From positions 37,429-101,428 of the forward strand of contig JAFPYR010000090.1 in NCBI GenBank assembly GCA_017412115.1: DNA of 64,000 nt. Direction: 5' to 3'. Below, piece by piece: positions 38,084-46,583 of the stretch; position 1 is the first letter of the stretch; each line of letters opens with the position of its first letter. The notes under the pieces are model-generated. The model did not search any database and was not told the origin of the DNA. It was given only the letters and a program-made list of their open reading frames with translations. The DNA is from Bacteroidales bacterium (GTDB lineage: Bacteria > Bacteroidota > Bacteroidia > Bacteroidales > UBA3824). The position numbers and the translations under genes were made by a program.

Positions 38084-38315
38084 GATTGATTGTTAATTTA
38101 ATTTTTCGCGCAAGGTAATAAGAAAAACGAAATTTCAAAATAGGAGAAATGTTTTTTTGAAAAATTGCACCCCTAAAAACAAGCTATTACCTTTTGAACG
38201 TGCCCGATGCACTCATTTTGGTGTTAAAACCGTAAGTTGTTAATAAGTATGAAATACGGAACAATTTTAAAGAAAATTCTTCCTTTCCGATAAAGAAAAA
38301 ACTGAAAAATCTTTT

Positions 38316-38323
38316 TAACTTTG
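38316..38323 (+). promoter_or_regulatory. -7 element of the folA promoter
   Basis: TAACTTTG matches TAnnTTTG and lies 27 bases upstream of the folA start. I see no clear -33 element. Confidence 0.45.
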
Positions 38324-38350
38324 CGCTGAATTTTAAAAAAGGAAATTAAT

Positions 38351-38863
38351 ATGGAACTTTGCTTAATAGTTGCCGTTGACGAAAAAAATGCAATCGGCAA
38401 AGATAACCGCTTGTTGTGCCGACTCTCGGGCGATATGAAAAATTTCAAAGAACTGACCACCGGACACCCCGTCATAATGGGCAGAAAAACTTTTGACTCA
38501 CTCCCTAAAGGTGCATTGCCGAACCGTGTAAACATAGTTTTAACACGGGACGAAGAAAAAATTTTTGAAAACGCCATTTCTTGCAACAGTGTTGAAGAGG
38601 TTATGAATCTCAGAGTCATAAAAAACTGCGAAAAATGTTTCGTTATCGGCGGACAAGAAATTTATAAACATTTTTTTGATATCGCCGACAAAATCTATTT
38701 AACAAGCATACGCCACACTTTTGAAGACGCCGACGCTTTTTTCCCGGAAATCGACATCGACTATTGGAGAATAAATTCGGTTTCGGACGAGTTCAAAGCC
38801 GATGAAAAAAACGAATATCCGTATTTTTTTGCCGTTTATGAAAGACTTCAGAAAAAAAGGTAA
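38351..38863 (+). CDS. folA: Dihydrofolate reductase
   Basis: The 170-residue enzyme regenerates tetrahydrofolate. It begins MELCLIVAVDEKNAIGKDNR with the Met20-loop region, and has VIMGRKTFDSLPKGALPNR near residue 40 and FVIGGQEIYKHFFDIADKIY near 97. The function pairs with thyA, from which it is separated by the accessory patch. Confidence 0.96.
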   Translation: MELCLIVAVDEKNAIGKDNRLLCRLSGDMKNFKELTTGHPVIMGRKTFDSLPKGALPNRVNIVLTRDEEKIFENAISCNSVEEVMNLRVIKNCEKCFVIGGQEIYKHFFDIADKIYLTSIRHTFEDADAFFPEIDIDYWRINSVSDEFKADEKNEYPYFFAVYERLQKKR

Positions 38864-38904
38864 AAAAAATTAACAAAAAATTTTTCACTGCTATTTTTTT
38901 TTGT

Positions 38905-38912
38905 TACCTTTG
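38905..38912 (+). promoter_or_regulatory. -7 element of the rpsO promoter
   Basis: TACCTTTG lies 42 bases upstream of the rpsO start and matches TAnnTTTG. The upstream region is a T-run, so no definite -33 element is claimed. Confidence 0.5.
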
Positions 38913-38954
38913 CGCCCGATAATTAAAGAAAAAAAATTAATAATAGTAAAGATC

Positions 38955-39224
38955 ATGTATTTAGACGCTGAAAAGAAATTAGAAATTTTCGGAACCTACG
39001 GAAAGTCTAATAAAGACACCGGCTCCGTTGAAAGCCAAGTTGCCTTATTTTCCTACCGTATTCAGCACTTAACCGAACACTTGAAAAAAAACATTCATGA
39101 TTTCGGTACAAAAAGAGCATTAACAAGATTGGTAGGTAAAAGACGTTCTCTTCTTGATTATCTCAAAGACAGAGACATCGAAAGATATAGAGCATTAATC
39201 AAGGCTTTGAACTTGAGAAAGTAA
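38955..39224 (+). CDS. rpsO: 30S ribosomal protein S15
   Basis: I chose the ATG at 38955 (MYLDAEKKLEIFGTYGKSNK). Eighteen codons upstream in the same frame overlap the promoter. The 89-residue product contains FSYRIQHLTEHLKKNIHDFG and LVGKRRSLLDYLKDRD, typical of S15. S15 is a primary binder of 16S rRNA. It precedes pnp, the common rpsO-pnp order. Confidence 0.97.
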   Translation: MYLDAEKKLEIFGTYGKSNKDTGSVESQVALFSYRIQHLTEHLKKNIHDFGTKRALTRLVGKRRSLLDYLKDRDIERYRALIKALNLRK

Positions 39225-39247
39225 TAAGATTTTCAAAAAAAAGTCTT

Positions 39248-39281
39248 AAGGAAAGGCTGCATAGGCGGTCTTTCCTTTTTT
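39248..39281 (+). terminator. Intrinsic terminator of rpsO
   Basis: AAGGAAAG (39248-39255) pairs with CTTTCCTT (39270-39277), followed by a T-run. It lies 24 bases after the rpsO stop, between rpsO and pnp. Confidence 0.75.
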
Positions 39282-39353
39282 CGATTTATGTTTTTTCTCG
39301 TGAATTTTTTTATCCTAATCCTTTAACAGGGATTCTAATTTTATATAAAGTCA

Positions 39354-41618
39354 ATGAACATAATAACCAAAGAAATAGATCTTGGCGATGGTCGTAAAAT
39401 CACTATCGAGACCGGAAAAGTAGCAAAACAAGCTGACGGCTCGGTTATCCTCCGTCAAGGTAATACGGTATTGTTAGCAACCGTATGTTCAGCAAAAGAA
39501 TCAAACCCCGAAGCGGATTTCATGCCGCTGACTGTTGAATATCAAGAAAAATATTATGCAAACGGAAGATTTCCGGGCGGTTTCTTAAAACGTGAAGGCA
39601 AAGCCTCTGATTATGAAATCCTTACAGCCCGTCTTATTGACCGTGCTTTGCGTCCCCTCTTTCCGAAAGATTATCACTCTGAAACTTTTGTAAACGTATA
39701 TCTTCTTTCAGCAGACAAAGAGACAATGCCCGATGCTTACGCCGGACTTGCCGCTTCTTGCGCTTTAAGCGTTTCTGACGTGCCGATTCAAGAACCGATT
39801 GCAGAGGTTAGAGTAGCAAGAGTTGACGGCAAAATCGTTATCAACCCGACTTTTGAACAAACTGCAAAAGCCGACATCGAAATGGTTGTAGGCGCAACTT
39901 TCGACAATATCCTTATGGTTGAAGGCGAAATGAACGAGGTTTCAGAAGCCGAAATGTTGGAGGCTATAAAAGCCGCTCACGAGGCTATCAAACCTATGTG
40001 CCAGATTCAGAAAGAGATGGCTCAGGAAAAAGGCGTTGTAAAACGTGAATACGAACCCGAAATTTCTGATCCTGAACTTCAACAAAAAATCAAAACAGAA
40101 CTTTATCAAAAGATTTACGATACAGCAAAACTCGGACTCGGCAAACAAGAAAGAGCAGAGGCTTTCGAGAAAATCGAGCAAGATTTTATCGAATCCTTAG
40201 GCTTAACCGAGGAGGAATTGGAAGAAAAACAAATCCTTATCGACCGTTATTTTCATGATGAACTCCGTACCGCTGTCCGCCGCTTAATTCTTGACGAAGG
40301 CAAACGTTTGGATTCTCGTAAAACTGACGAAATCCGTCCGATTTGGTGCGAGGCTGACGTTTTACCGTCTGTTCACGGTTCGGCAATTTTCACCCGTGGT
40401 GAAACACAATCACTTGCAACTTGTACTCTCGGAACAAAACTTGATGAACAAATCATTGACAATGTTTTGGAAACAGGCCGCAACAATTTCCTTCTTCACT
40501 ACAACTTCCCTGCATTTGCAACGGGCGAGGCAAAAGCCGCTAGAGGCGTTTCAAGACGTGAAGTAGGACACGGAAACTTGGCTCACAGAGCATTGAAAAA
40601 AGTTCTTCCGTCAATCGAAGAAAATCCATATACAATCCGCGTTGTCTCTGACATTTTGGAATCTAACGGTTCTTCTTCTATGGCGAGCGTTTGCGGCGGC
40701 TGTTTGGCTTTGATGGACGCAGGCGTTAAAATCAAACGTCCCGTTTCAGGTATTGCAATGGGCTTGATAACAGACACTGAATCAGACAAATACGCTGTTC
40801 TTTCAGATATTCTCGGCGACGAAGACCACTTAGGCGATATGGACTTTAAAGTAGCCGGAACGCCCGAAGGTATCACGGCTTGTCAAATGGATATTAAAGT
40901 TGATGGTTTGAGCTACGAAATCCTTGCAAAAGCGCTTCAACAGGCAAAAGAAGGTCGCGCACACATTTTGAATATAATGTTGCAGACCATCGACAAACCG
41001 AGAGAAGATTACAAACCGTTTGTTCCGAGAATGGAGAAATTCACGATTGCGAAAGATTACATCGGCGCAGTTATCGGACCCGGCGGCAAGATTATTCAAG
41101 AAATTCAAGCGCAGACCAATTCAGTTATTACCATTGACGAGGTTGACGGCGTAGGTATCGTTTCGATTTCGGCTGTTAACAAAGAAGATATGGACGCAGC
41201 AGTTGCAAAAGTAAAAGCAATAGTTGCAGAGCCTGAAATTGGTGAAGTTTACAAAGGTATAGTTAAATCCATCGTAGAATTCGGTGCGTTCGTTGAAATT
41301 CTTCCCGGCAAAGAAGGACTTCTTCACGTTTCGGAAATTGATTGGAAACGCATTGAAAATGTCAGCGAAGTTTTGAAAGAAGGCGACGAAATCGACGTTA
41401 AACTTCTTGACATCGACAAGAAGACCGGCAAATTGAAACTTTCGCACAAAGTTTTGATTCCCAAACCCGAAGGCTACGTTGAAAGACCCGCACGTCCTCA
41501 GGGCGAAAGACCTTTTGGTCCACGTCCTAACAATGGCGGTTTTGGCAGAGGTCCAAGAAACGACAACCGTCAAGGCGGCAACAACAACGGCGGTTTCCGT
41601 CCAAAAAGAGAATTTTAA
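39354..41618 (+). CDS. pnp: Polyribonucleotide nucleotidyltransferase (PNPase)
   Basis: The 754-residue 3'-to-5' phosphorolytic exoribonuclease has two RNase PH domains; the second includes [23 protein letters not shown] domain follows ([18 protein letters not shown], near residue 565), then an S1 domain ([20 protein letters not shown], near 632). The last 50 residues are a Pro/Arg/Gly/Asn-rich tail ([20 protein letters not shown]). It functions in RNA turnover. Confidence 0.97.
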   Translation: MNIITKEIDLGDGRKITIETGKVAKQADGSVILRQGNTVLLATVCSAKESNPEADFMPLTVEYQEKYYANGRFPGGFLKREGKASDYEILTARLIDRALRPLFPKDYHSETFVNVYLLSADKETMPDAYAGLAASCALSVSDVPIQEPIAEVRVARVDGKIVINPTFEQTAKADIEMVVGATFDNILMVEGEMNEVSEAEMLEAIKAAHEAIKPMCQIQKEMAQEKGVVKREYEPEISDPELQQKIKTELYQKIYDTAKLGLGKQERAEAFEKIEQDFIESLGLTEEELEEKQILIDRYFHDELRTAVRRLILDEGKRLDSRKTDEIRPIWCEADVLPSVHGSAIFTRGETQSLATCTLGTKLDEQIIDNVLETGRNNFLLHYNFPAFATGEAKAARGVSRREVGHGNLAHRALKKVLPSIEENPYTIRVVSDILESNGSSSMASVCGGCLALMDAGVKIKRPVSGIAMGLITDTESDKYAVLSDILGDEDHLGDMDFKVAGTPEGITACQMDIKVDGLSYEILAKALQQAKEGRAHILNIMLQTIDKPREDYKPFVPRMEKFTIAKDYIGAVIGPGGKIIQEIQAQTNSVITIDEVDGVGIVSISAVNKEDMDAAVAKVKAIVAEPEIGEVYKGIVKSIVEFGAFVEILPGKEGLLHVSEIDWKRIENVSEVLKEGDEIDVKLLDIDKKTGKLKLSHKVLIPKPEGYVERPARPQGERPFGPRPNNGGFGRGPRNDNRQGGNNNGGFRPKREF

Positions 41619-41645
41619 TAATTTTTTTTATGATTTTTTAAAAAC

Positions 41646-41684
41646 GTCCGACTTTTTTAAAAAAAAGGTCGGACATTTTTTTTT
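41646..41684 (+). terminator. Intrinsic terminator of pnp
   Basis: GTCCGAC (41646-41652) pairs with GTCGGAC (41668-41674), extended by T/A pairs, and is followed by a long T-run. Confidence 0.8.
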
Positions 41685-41770
41685 GTATTTTTTTTATGAA
41701 ATTTTGAAACATTTTTATCTTATTAACGTATAACGAAATAAATTAACAAACCTACTAAATACACAAACTT

Positions 41771-41881
41771 ATGGTAGCAACGATTTTAAGCTTTGCAGTT
41801 TTAACGATTTTCTGCTTATCAGGAATTTCTATTTCAAATCTTGAGAACGAAAAAAACGATGAAATTTATAAAATTAATTAA
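41771..41881 (+). CDS. Possible 36-residue membrane microprotein
   Basis: A short frame encodes MVATILSFAVLTIFCLSGIS followed by SNLENEKNDEIYKIN: one hydrophobic span and a charged tail. It lies alone between two terminators, with a GC-rich hairpin (AGCCGC/GCGGCT) and T-run directly after its stop. This is what a small independent gene would look like, but no homology supports it. Confidence 0.35.
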   Translation: MVATILSFAVLTIFCLSGISISNLENEKNDEIYKIN

Positions 41882-41887
41882 CGAGAT

Positions 41888-41921
41888 AAGCCGCCTTAAA
41901 ATTTTTAAGTGCGGCTTTTTT
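41888..41921 (+). terminator. Intrinsic terminator upstream of holB
   Basis: AGCCGC and GCGGCT flank an AT-rich inner stem and are followed by a run of seven T residues. It ends whatever transcript crosses 41700-41880. Confidence 0.7.
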
Positions 41922-41956
41922 TATTAAAAAATTTATATTCTTTGCGTTTTTTTTTG

Positions 41957-41964
41957 TACTTTTG
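41957..41964 (+). promoter_or_regulatory. -7 element of the holB promoter
   Basis: TACTTTTG matches TAnnTTTG and lies 20 bases before the holB start; no -33 element is obvious at the usual distance. Confidence 0.4.
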
Positions 41965-41984
41965 CGAGGTTAAAACAAAAATAA

Positions 41985-43130
41985 ATGCAGTTCAAGGATA
42001 TACAAGGAAACTCACACGTTAAGAATTTGCTTATACATTCCGTTAAGGAAAACCGTATAAGCCATGCGCAGTTGTTTCTCGGTCCGCAAGGGTGCGGTAA
42101 ACTTTCTACCGCAATAGCCTACGCTCAGTATATTTCATGCCCGCACCGCACTGAAACCGATAGTTGCGGCACGTGTCCCTCCTGCATTAAATTTCAAAAA
42201 CTAATACACCCCGACTTACATTTTGTATACCCCGTTGTAACGGGAGGAAGCAACAAAAAGCCCGTTTCAGACGATTTTTTGCCTCAATTCAGACAATATG
42301 CCTTAAAAAGTATTTTTCACAGAGTAGAGGATTGGTACGACGAAATAGGCAGCGAAAACGCTCAAGGTGCAATTTTTGCGCAAGAGAGTCAGGAAATTAT
42401 CCGCAAACTTACCCTGAAAACTTTTGAAGGCGAGTACAAAGTGATGATTATCTGGATGGCGGAAAAAATGAACGAAACCGCAGCAAACAAACTTCTCAAA
42501 ATGATAGAAGAGCCGCCGGAAAAAACGCTTTTCGTACTTGTTGCCGAAAACGAAGAACAGATTCTAACAACAATCCGTTCAAGGGTTCAACTTATAAAGT
42601 TTTCAAAACTTTCAACAGAAGAGACTCAAAAAGCTCTGAAACAGGAATTTCCTCAAGCTGACGATGCTAAAATAAACGATGCGTCAATTCTCGGAGCGGG
42701 AAACTTTACAGAGGCTGCCGACATTCTAAAGCAATTTATAAGCGGAGGTAGTGAAAATCCTGATTTTAAATTATTTACTACGTTAATGCGTGAAAGTTTT
42801 TCAGCGCATTACGACAAAATAATAAGTCTTTCGGATTCATTGGCAAAACTCGGAAGGGAAAAACAAAAACGCTTTTTCGATTATTGTCAGAGAATGATTC
42901 GCGAGTGTTTTATGTTGAGTAGCATTTCGCCTGAACTTGTGAGAATGACACCGGCAGAAAGGCAATTTGCCGATAAATTTTCACCTTTTATTCATCAGGC
43001 AAATATTGCTAATTTAACGGAACTTTTTTCCGAGGCAGGCAGAAACATCGAAAGAAACGCATACGGAAAACTTGTTTTCACGGATTTAGCACTGAAAATT
43101 TCGGTGCAATTACATATAAAAAGAAATTAA
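41985..43130 (+). CDS. holB: DNA polymerase III subunit delta'
   Basis: The 381-residue AAA+ clamp-loader subunit has QLFLGPQGCGKLSTAIAYAQ (P-loop, near residue 30). A zinc-binding cysteine cluster follows (CPHRTETDSCGTCPSC, near 52-67). AANKLLKMIEEPPEKTLFVL near 165 is typical of delta'/DnaX proteins. The short form and the AEKMNETAANKLLK context favour delta' over tau/gamma. It is probably co-transcribed with ricT. Confidence 0.9.
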   Translation: MQFKDIQGNSHVKNLLIHSVKENRISHAQLFLGPQGCGKLSTAIAYAQYISCPHRTETDSCGTCPSCIKFQKLIHPDLHFVYPVVTGGSNKKPVSDDFLPQFRQYALKSIFHRVEDWYDEIGSENAQGAIFAQESQEIIRKLTLKTFEGEYKVMIIWMAEKMNETAANKLLKMIEEPPEKTLFVLVAENEEQILTTIRSRVQLIKFSKLSTEETQKALKQEFPQADDAKINDASILGAGNFTEAADILKQFISGGSENPDFKLFTTLMRESFSAHYDKIISLSDSLAKLGREKQKRFFDYCQRMIRECFMLSSISPELVRMTPAERQFADKFSPFIHQANIANLTELFSEAGRNIERNAYGKLVFTDLALKISVQLHIKRN

Positions 43131-43154
43131 CAATTGCATACAATTGACAATTAT
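43125..43154 (+). repeat. Short AATTRAC repeat at the holB stop codon
   Basis: AATTAAC supplies the holB TAA stop and is followed by an imperfect unit, then AATTGAC and AATTATA. It is a short relative of the heptamer arrays after murD and the 57664 gene. Confidence 0.5.
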
Positions 43155-43159
43155 AAAAA

Positions 43160-44512
43160 ATGGAAGAATTAGACGATTATACAAATATTCAACGCGGTTG
43201 CCACGGTATCAAAATCACTTCAAAAGAGATTAATACCGAGGGATGTGCAGTTTGTTTAAACACTGATAGTTGCAACAAGCTCAACGCAACCGACTGGTTG
43301 AAAGACATTCCTGAGGTAGCAAGTTCTTACACGGACGTTGTTGAGGTAAGGTTCAAAAATACAAGAAAAGGTTTTTACAGAAACGTTAACAATTTGGATT
43401 TACAAGTCGGCGATTTTGTTGCCGTAGAAGCCTCACCCGGACACGACATCGGCGTTGTATCGATAAAAGGTCCTATGATAAAATTTCAGCTAAAAAAAGC
43501 GCATTTGGATTATAATCAAGAGTTTAAGAAGATTTACCGCAAAGCCAAAACAAGCGACATCGAGAAGTGGAAGCAATTTGTTGCAAAAGAAGACGAGGTG
43601 ATGTTGCGTTCGCGTCAGATAGCCGAGTCTCTGAAACTCAACATGAAAATCGGCGACGTGGAATTTCAAGGCGACGGCACCAAAGCGATTTTTTATTACA
43701 TTGCTGACGAAAGGGTCGATTTCCGCGAATTGATAAAAATCATGGCGGAAGAGTTCAAAATCCGTATCGAAATGAAACAAATCGGTGCACGTCAAGAGGC
43801 GGGCAGAATAGGCGGAATCGGACATTGCGGACGAGAACTTTGCTGCACAACTTGGATTACGAATTTTGTTTCGGTTTCAACTAATTCTGCACGTCATCAA
43901 GAGTTATCGCTTAATCCTCAGAAACTTGCCGGTCAGTGCGGAAAATTAAAATGTTGTCTTAACTACGAACTTGATGCTTACATCGACGCTCAAAAAGATT
44001 TTCCGAATGTACGTCAGCCGCTTGAGACAATGGACGGTACGGCTTATCATCAAAAAACGGATATTTTCAAACGCGTGATGTGGTATAGTTACGACCAAAA
44101 CTCTTCAGCTAACATTACCGTTGTTCCTATCGAAAGGGTTAAGGAAATTATTGAGATGAACAAAGCCGGCAAAAAGCCTGATACATTGTTGATTAACGAC
44201 AAAAACAGCGAACAGGAACAACCACAAAGCGCAAAAGAAACTACTGACGATTTTACTGACGGCGGCGGCACAGATAGCATTACCCGTTTTGACAAAAAGA
44301 AAAAGAAGAAAAAGAAAAAAAACAATCAAAATAACCAAAACGGTCAGAATAATCAGAACAATCAAAACGGTCAGAACGGTCAAAATAAACAGCCGCAACA
44401 GCAGAATAATTCTCAGCCTCAGCCCAAAAAGCAGAAGCAAAAGAATAATAATCGTCCGACTCAAAACGGAAACGAACATCAACAACAAAACGAAAACAAC
44501 AAGCAAAATTAA
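43160..44512 (+). CDS. ricT: PSP1-domain protein RicT/YaaT family
   Basis: The 450-residue product has a PSP1 core with the two conserved cysteine clusters GHCGRELCCTTW near residue 224 and GQCGKLKCCLNYELDAY near 263. In Bacillus, RicT works with RicA and RicF as an Fe-S complex that affects RNase Y and phosphorelay activity. The last 90 residues are a Lys-run followed by Asn/Gln-rich low complexity. Its stop overlaps the ACP start by one base. The relevance of the Bacillus role here is inference. Confidence 0.85.
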   Translation: MEELDDYTNIQRGCHGIKITSKEINTEGCAVCLNTDSCNKLNATDWLKDIPEVASSYTDVVEVRFKNTRKGFYRNVNNLDLQVGDFVAVEASPGHDIGVVSIKGPMIKFQLKKAHLDYNQEFKKIYRKAKTSDIEKWKQFVAKEDEVMLRSRQIAESLKLNMKIGDVEFQGDGTKAIFYYIADERVDFRELIKIMAEEFKIRIEMKQIGARQEAGRIGGIGHCGRELCCTTWITNFVSVSTNSARHQELSLNPQKLAGQCGKLKCCLNYELDAYIDAQKDFPNVRQPLETMDGTAYHQKTDIFKRVMWYSYDQNSSANITVVPIERVKEIIEMNKAGKKPDTLLINDKNSEQEQPQSAKETTDDFTDGGGTDSITRFDKKKKKKKKKNNQNNQNGQNNQNNQNGQNGQNKQPQQQNNSQPQPKKQKQKNNNRPTQNGNEHQQQNENNKQN

Positions 44513-44754
44513 TGAGCATTAACGAAGTAACCGAAAAAGTCAGAAAATTCTTAATCGAAGAATTTGAGATTGAAGAGGATAAAATTTTTCCTGATGCCAA
44601 TCTGAAATCCGATATAGGTATTGATAGTTTGGATTTTGCGGACATTGCAGTCTTTATAGAAGACATTTTCGGTTACGGACTTAATACCGACGAACTCCGC
44701 AAAATCGGAACATTCAAAGAGTTTTGTGAATTTATACATTCAAAAGTAAATTAA
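44512..44754 (+). CDS. Acyl carrier protein
   Basis: The 80-residue acidic helical protein carries the 4'-phosphopantetheine motif IGIDSLDFADIAV with Ser39. ACPs carry acyl chains between enzymes. It overlaps ricT by one base and is followed immediately by an acyltransferase gene. It is unlikely to be the housekeeping ACP, which usually sits beside fabF; a dedicated role with the adjacent acyltransferase is inferred. Confidence 0.9.
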   Translation: MSINEVTEKVRKFLIEEFEIEEDKIFPDANLKSDIGIDSLDFADIAVFIEDIFGYGLNTDELRKIGTFKEFCEFIHSKVN

Positions 44755-45657
44755 ATGGCAAACACGGCTTCTGACAAATGGAAAGGAGTAACGGGAGGGG
44801 GAAATTTTGGACAAAAATCCTTGATTTTCCTCTTTAAACATTGCTCGGTAAGGGTCGGATATTTTTTCATGTATTTTGCGATTCCGTTTTATATGCTTTT
44901 CGGTAAGAAATCCAGAAAAGCCATAATGCACTATTTTCAAAAAGTTTTCGGCTTTGGAAAATGGAAATCTTTTATCAATACTTGGAAAACTTACAATACT
45001 TTTGGAAAGGTGCTAATGGACAGATTTTCAATATTTTCAGGGCAGAAATCTAAATTTAAAATTCAAGAAGAGGGCAACGAACATTTCTGGGATTTGGTAA
45101 AGAAAGACAAAGGTTTTATGCTTGCGGGCTCCCATACCGGAAATTTTGAAATTTGCGGTTATTTGTTAAAACAAAACTACAAAAAGAATTACGCTTTGGT
45201 TTTCGGCGGCGAGGGACAAAACCTTCAAAAACAAAGATTCAAACAATTCAGCAAAAACAATGTCGAAATGCTTGCCGTTCAAGACGATATGTCGCATCTT
45301 TTTGCTATGAATCAAGCACTTGAGGAGGGAAATATTATCACGATGCCCGCTGACAGAAACCTCGGCAGCACAAAAAACGTAAAATGCAAATTCGGCAATG
45401 CTGAGGCAAATTTTCCTTTAGGACCGTTTTCAATCGCTGTTATTAGGGATGTGCCTGTTTTAGCGGTTTTTGTTTTCAGAGAAAAAACTTACAAATACAA
45501 GCTTATAGTTAAAGAATTAACATTAAACGACTTAGAAAAAGAATCTCCGACAAAGAAAAAAGCAGAAATTTTAGCTCAAAAATTCGTCCATGAATTGGAA
45601 CGTCAAATAAAAAAATATCCGAATCAATGGTTTAATTTTTTTGAATTTTTCGATTAG
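44755..45657 (+). CDS. LpxL/HtrB-like lysophospholipid acyltransferase
   Basis: The 300-residue protein has the lipid A acyltransferase dyad HX4E in AGSHTGNFEICGYLL (His127, Glu132). An N-terminal membrane-associated region (FFMYFAIPFYMLFG) and a later TMPADRNLGSTKN substrate-binding region are also seen. It starts on the base after the ACP stop. Members transfer acyl chains to lipid A or to other glycolipids; pairing with a private ACP resembles aryl-polyene and flexirubin-type clusters. Confidence 0.85.
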   Translation: MANTASDKWKGVTGGGNFGQKSLIFLFKHCSVRVGYFFMYFAIPFYMLFGKKSRKAIMHYFQKVFGFGKWKSFINTWKTYNTFGKVLMDRFSIFSGQKSKFKIQEEGNEHFWDLVKKDKGFMLAGSHTGNFEICGYLLKQNYKKNYALVFGGEGQNLQKQRFKQFSKNNVEMLAVQDDMSHLFAMNQALEEGNIITMPADRNLGSTKNVKCKFGNAEANFPLGPFSIAVIRDVPVLAVFVFREKTYKYKLIVKELTLNDLEKESPTKKKAEILAQKFVHELERQIKKYPNQWFNFFEFFD

Positions 45658-45671
45658 TTTTTTTACATTTG
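45640..45671 (+). promoter_or_regulatory. Promoter of the LuxR-type regulator gene
   Basis: TTTG (45640-45643), 20 bases, then TACATTTG (45664-45671). The predicted transcript begins about 20 bases before the ATG at 45701, supporting that ATG as the real start. Confidence 0.6.
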
Positions 45672-45700
45672 CTCATGTTATTGCTATTTTTTTATAAGAC

Positions 45701-46460
45701 ATGAACAACATGGAGCTAAAAATCAAGGATTTTTTTAATCCGCTTGCAGAGGGAATTGTTTCAAACAAAAAAAAAATTTCATAATATACTGATAGACGGT
45801 GTCAAAAGGTTTGCCGATACGCTGGCGAAAACCACTGACTATGGGGTATATATTTTTGACTATTCCAAACGGGAATTAATTTACATTTCCGATAATATTG
45901 CGCAATGGTGTGGAATTTCATTGAAGGAGATAAAACGTAAAGGTTATGATTTTTATCTTGAATACATCGGTGAAAAAGATTTAAAAATGCTGTTAGAAAT
46001 CAACAACGCAGCATTAGATTTTTACAAACAATTGCCTGAAAACGAACGTATTACATATAGCGTTTCATACGATTTTCATTTCGGGAATTTTATGATTAAA
46101 CAACATTTCTCACCCATTGTTATAGAAAACGGCGAAATATTGTTAGCAGCTTGCATTGTATCGGAATCGTCAAGCAAAAATTCAGGAAATATTATTATGG
46201 ATTCTACAATAAGCAAATACAGATATGAATATTCCTTAGATAAAAAAAAATGGATACCAAAAAAGAAAATCAAACTCACAGAAAGAGAAAAAAAAATAAT
46301 CCGTTTTTCTGCCCAAGGCTTTACTTGCTCTCAAATCGCAGAAAAACTATTAACGAGTTATGACTGCATAAAATCACAGAAAAAGAGACTTTTTCGCAAA
46401 CTCAATGTCTGCTCTATAACAGAAGCCATAATTTTTACGAAAAATAATCATTTATTATAA
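45701..46460 (+). CDS. PAS-like/LuxR-type HTH regulator, interrupted at a poly-A tract
   Basis: From the ATG at 45701 the frame reads MNNMELKIKDFFNPLAEGIV then SNKKKIS and stops at 45784. One frame over, starting with no good start codon (TTG at 45744), the main protein continues KFHNILIDGVKRFADTLAKT. Losing one A from the ten-A tract at 45767-45776 would fuse both into about 250 residues. The main part has a PAS-like sensor region (about 45-150) and a C-terminal LuxR-type HTH (KLTEREKKIIRFSAQGFTCS). It may be phase-variable, expressed by slippage, or mis-sequenced. Confidence 0.75.
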
Positions 46461-46502
46461 AAAAACTACCCCAAAAGTGGCGAAAAATCTGCATTTGAGG
46501 TA

Positions 46503-46533
46503 TTGCAAGTATGTTATTTATAAAATAAATTTG
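46503..46533 (+). promoter_or_regulatory. Promoter of the PKD-protein gene
   Basis: TTG (46503-46505), 20 bases, then TAAATTTG (46526-46533). It lies 50 bases upstream of the start codon at 46584. Confidence 0.6.
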
Positions 46534-46583
46534 CAATGTGAATTCACAGAAGAAACTTTTATACTATTAAAAAAATAAAAACA

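Noticed and set aside
43160..44512. The Asn/Gln-rich tail of RicT as a separate repeat or contamination
   Set aside because: The low-complexity tail is in frame and runs up to a stop that overlaps the next gene; it is most simply a disordered extension.
44105..44666. Long minus-strand frames opposite the RicT tail and the ACP
   Set aside because: They are antisense shadows of Lys/Asn-rich coding sequence, giving Phe/Leu/Val-rich translations without starts or homology.
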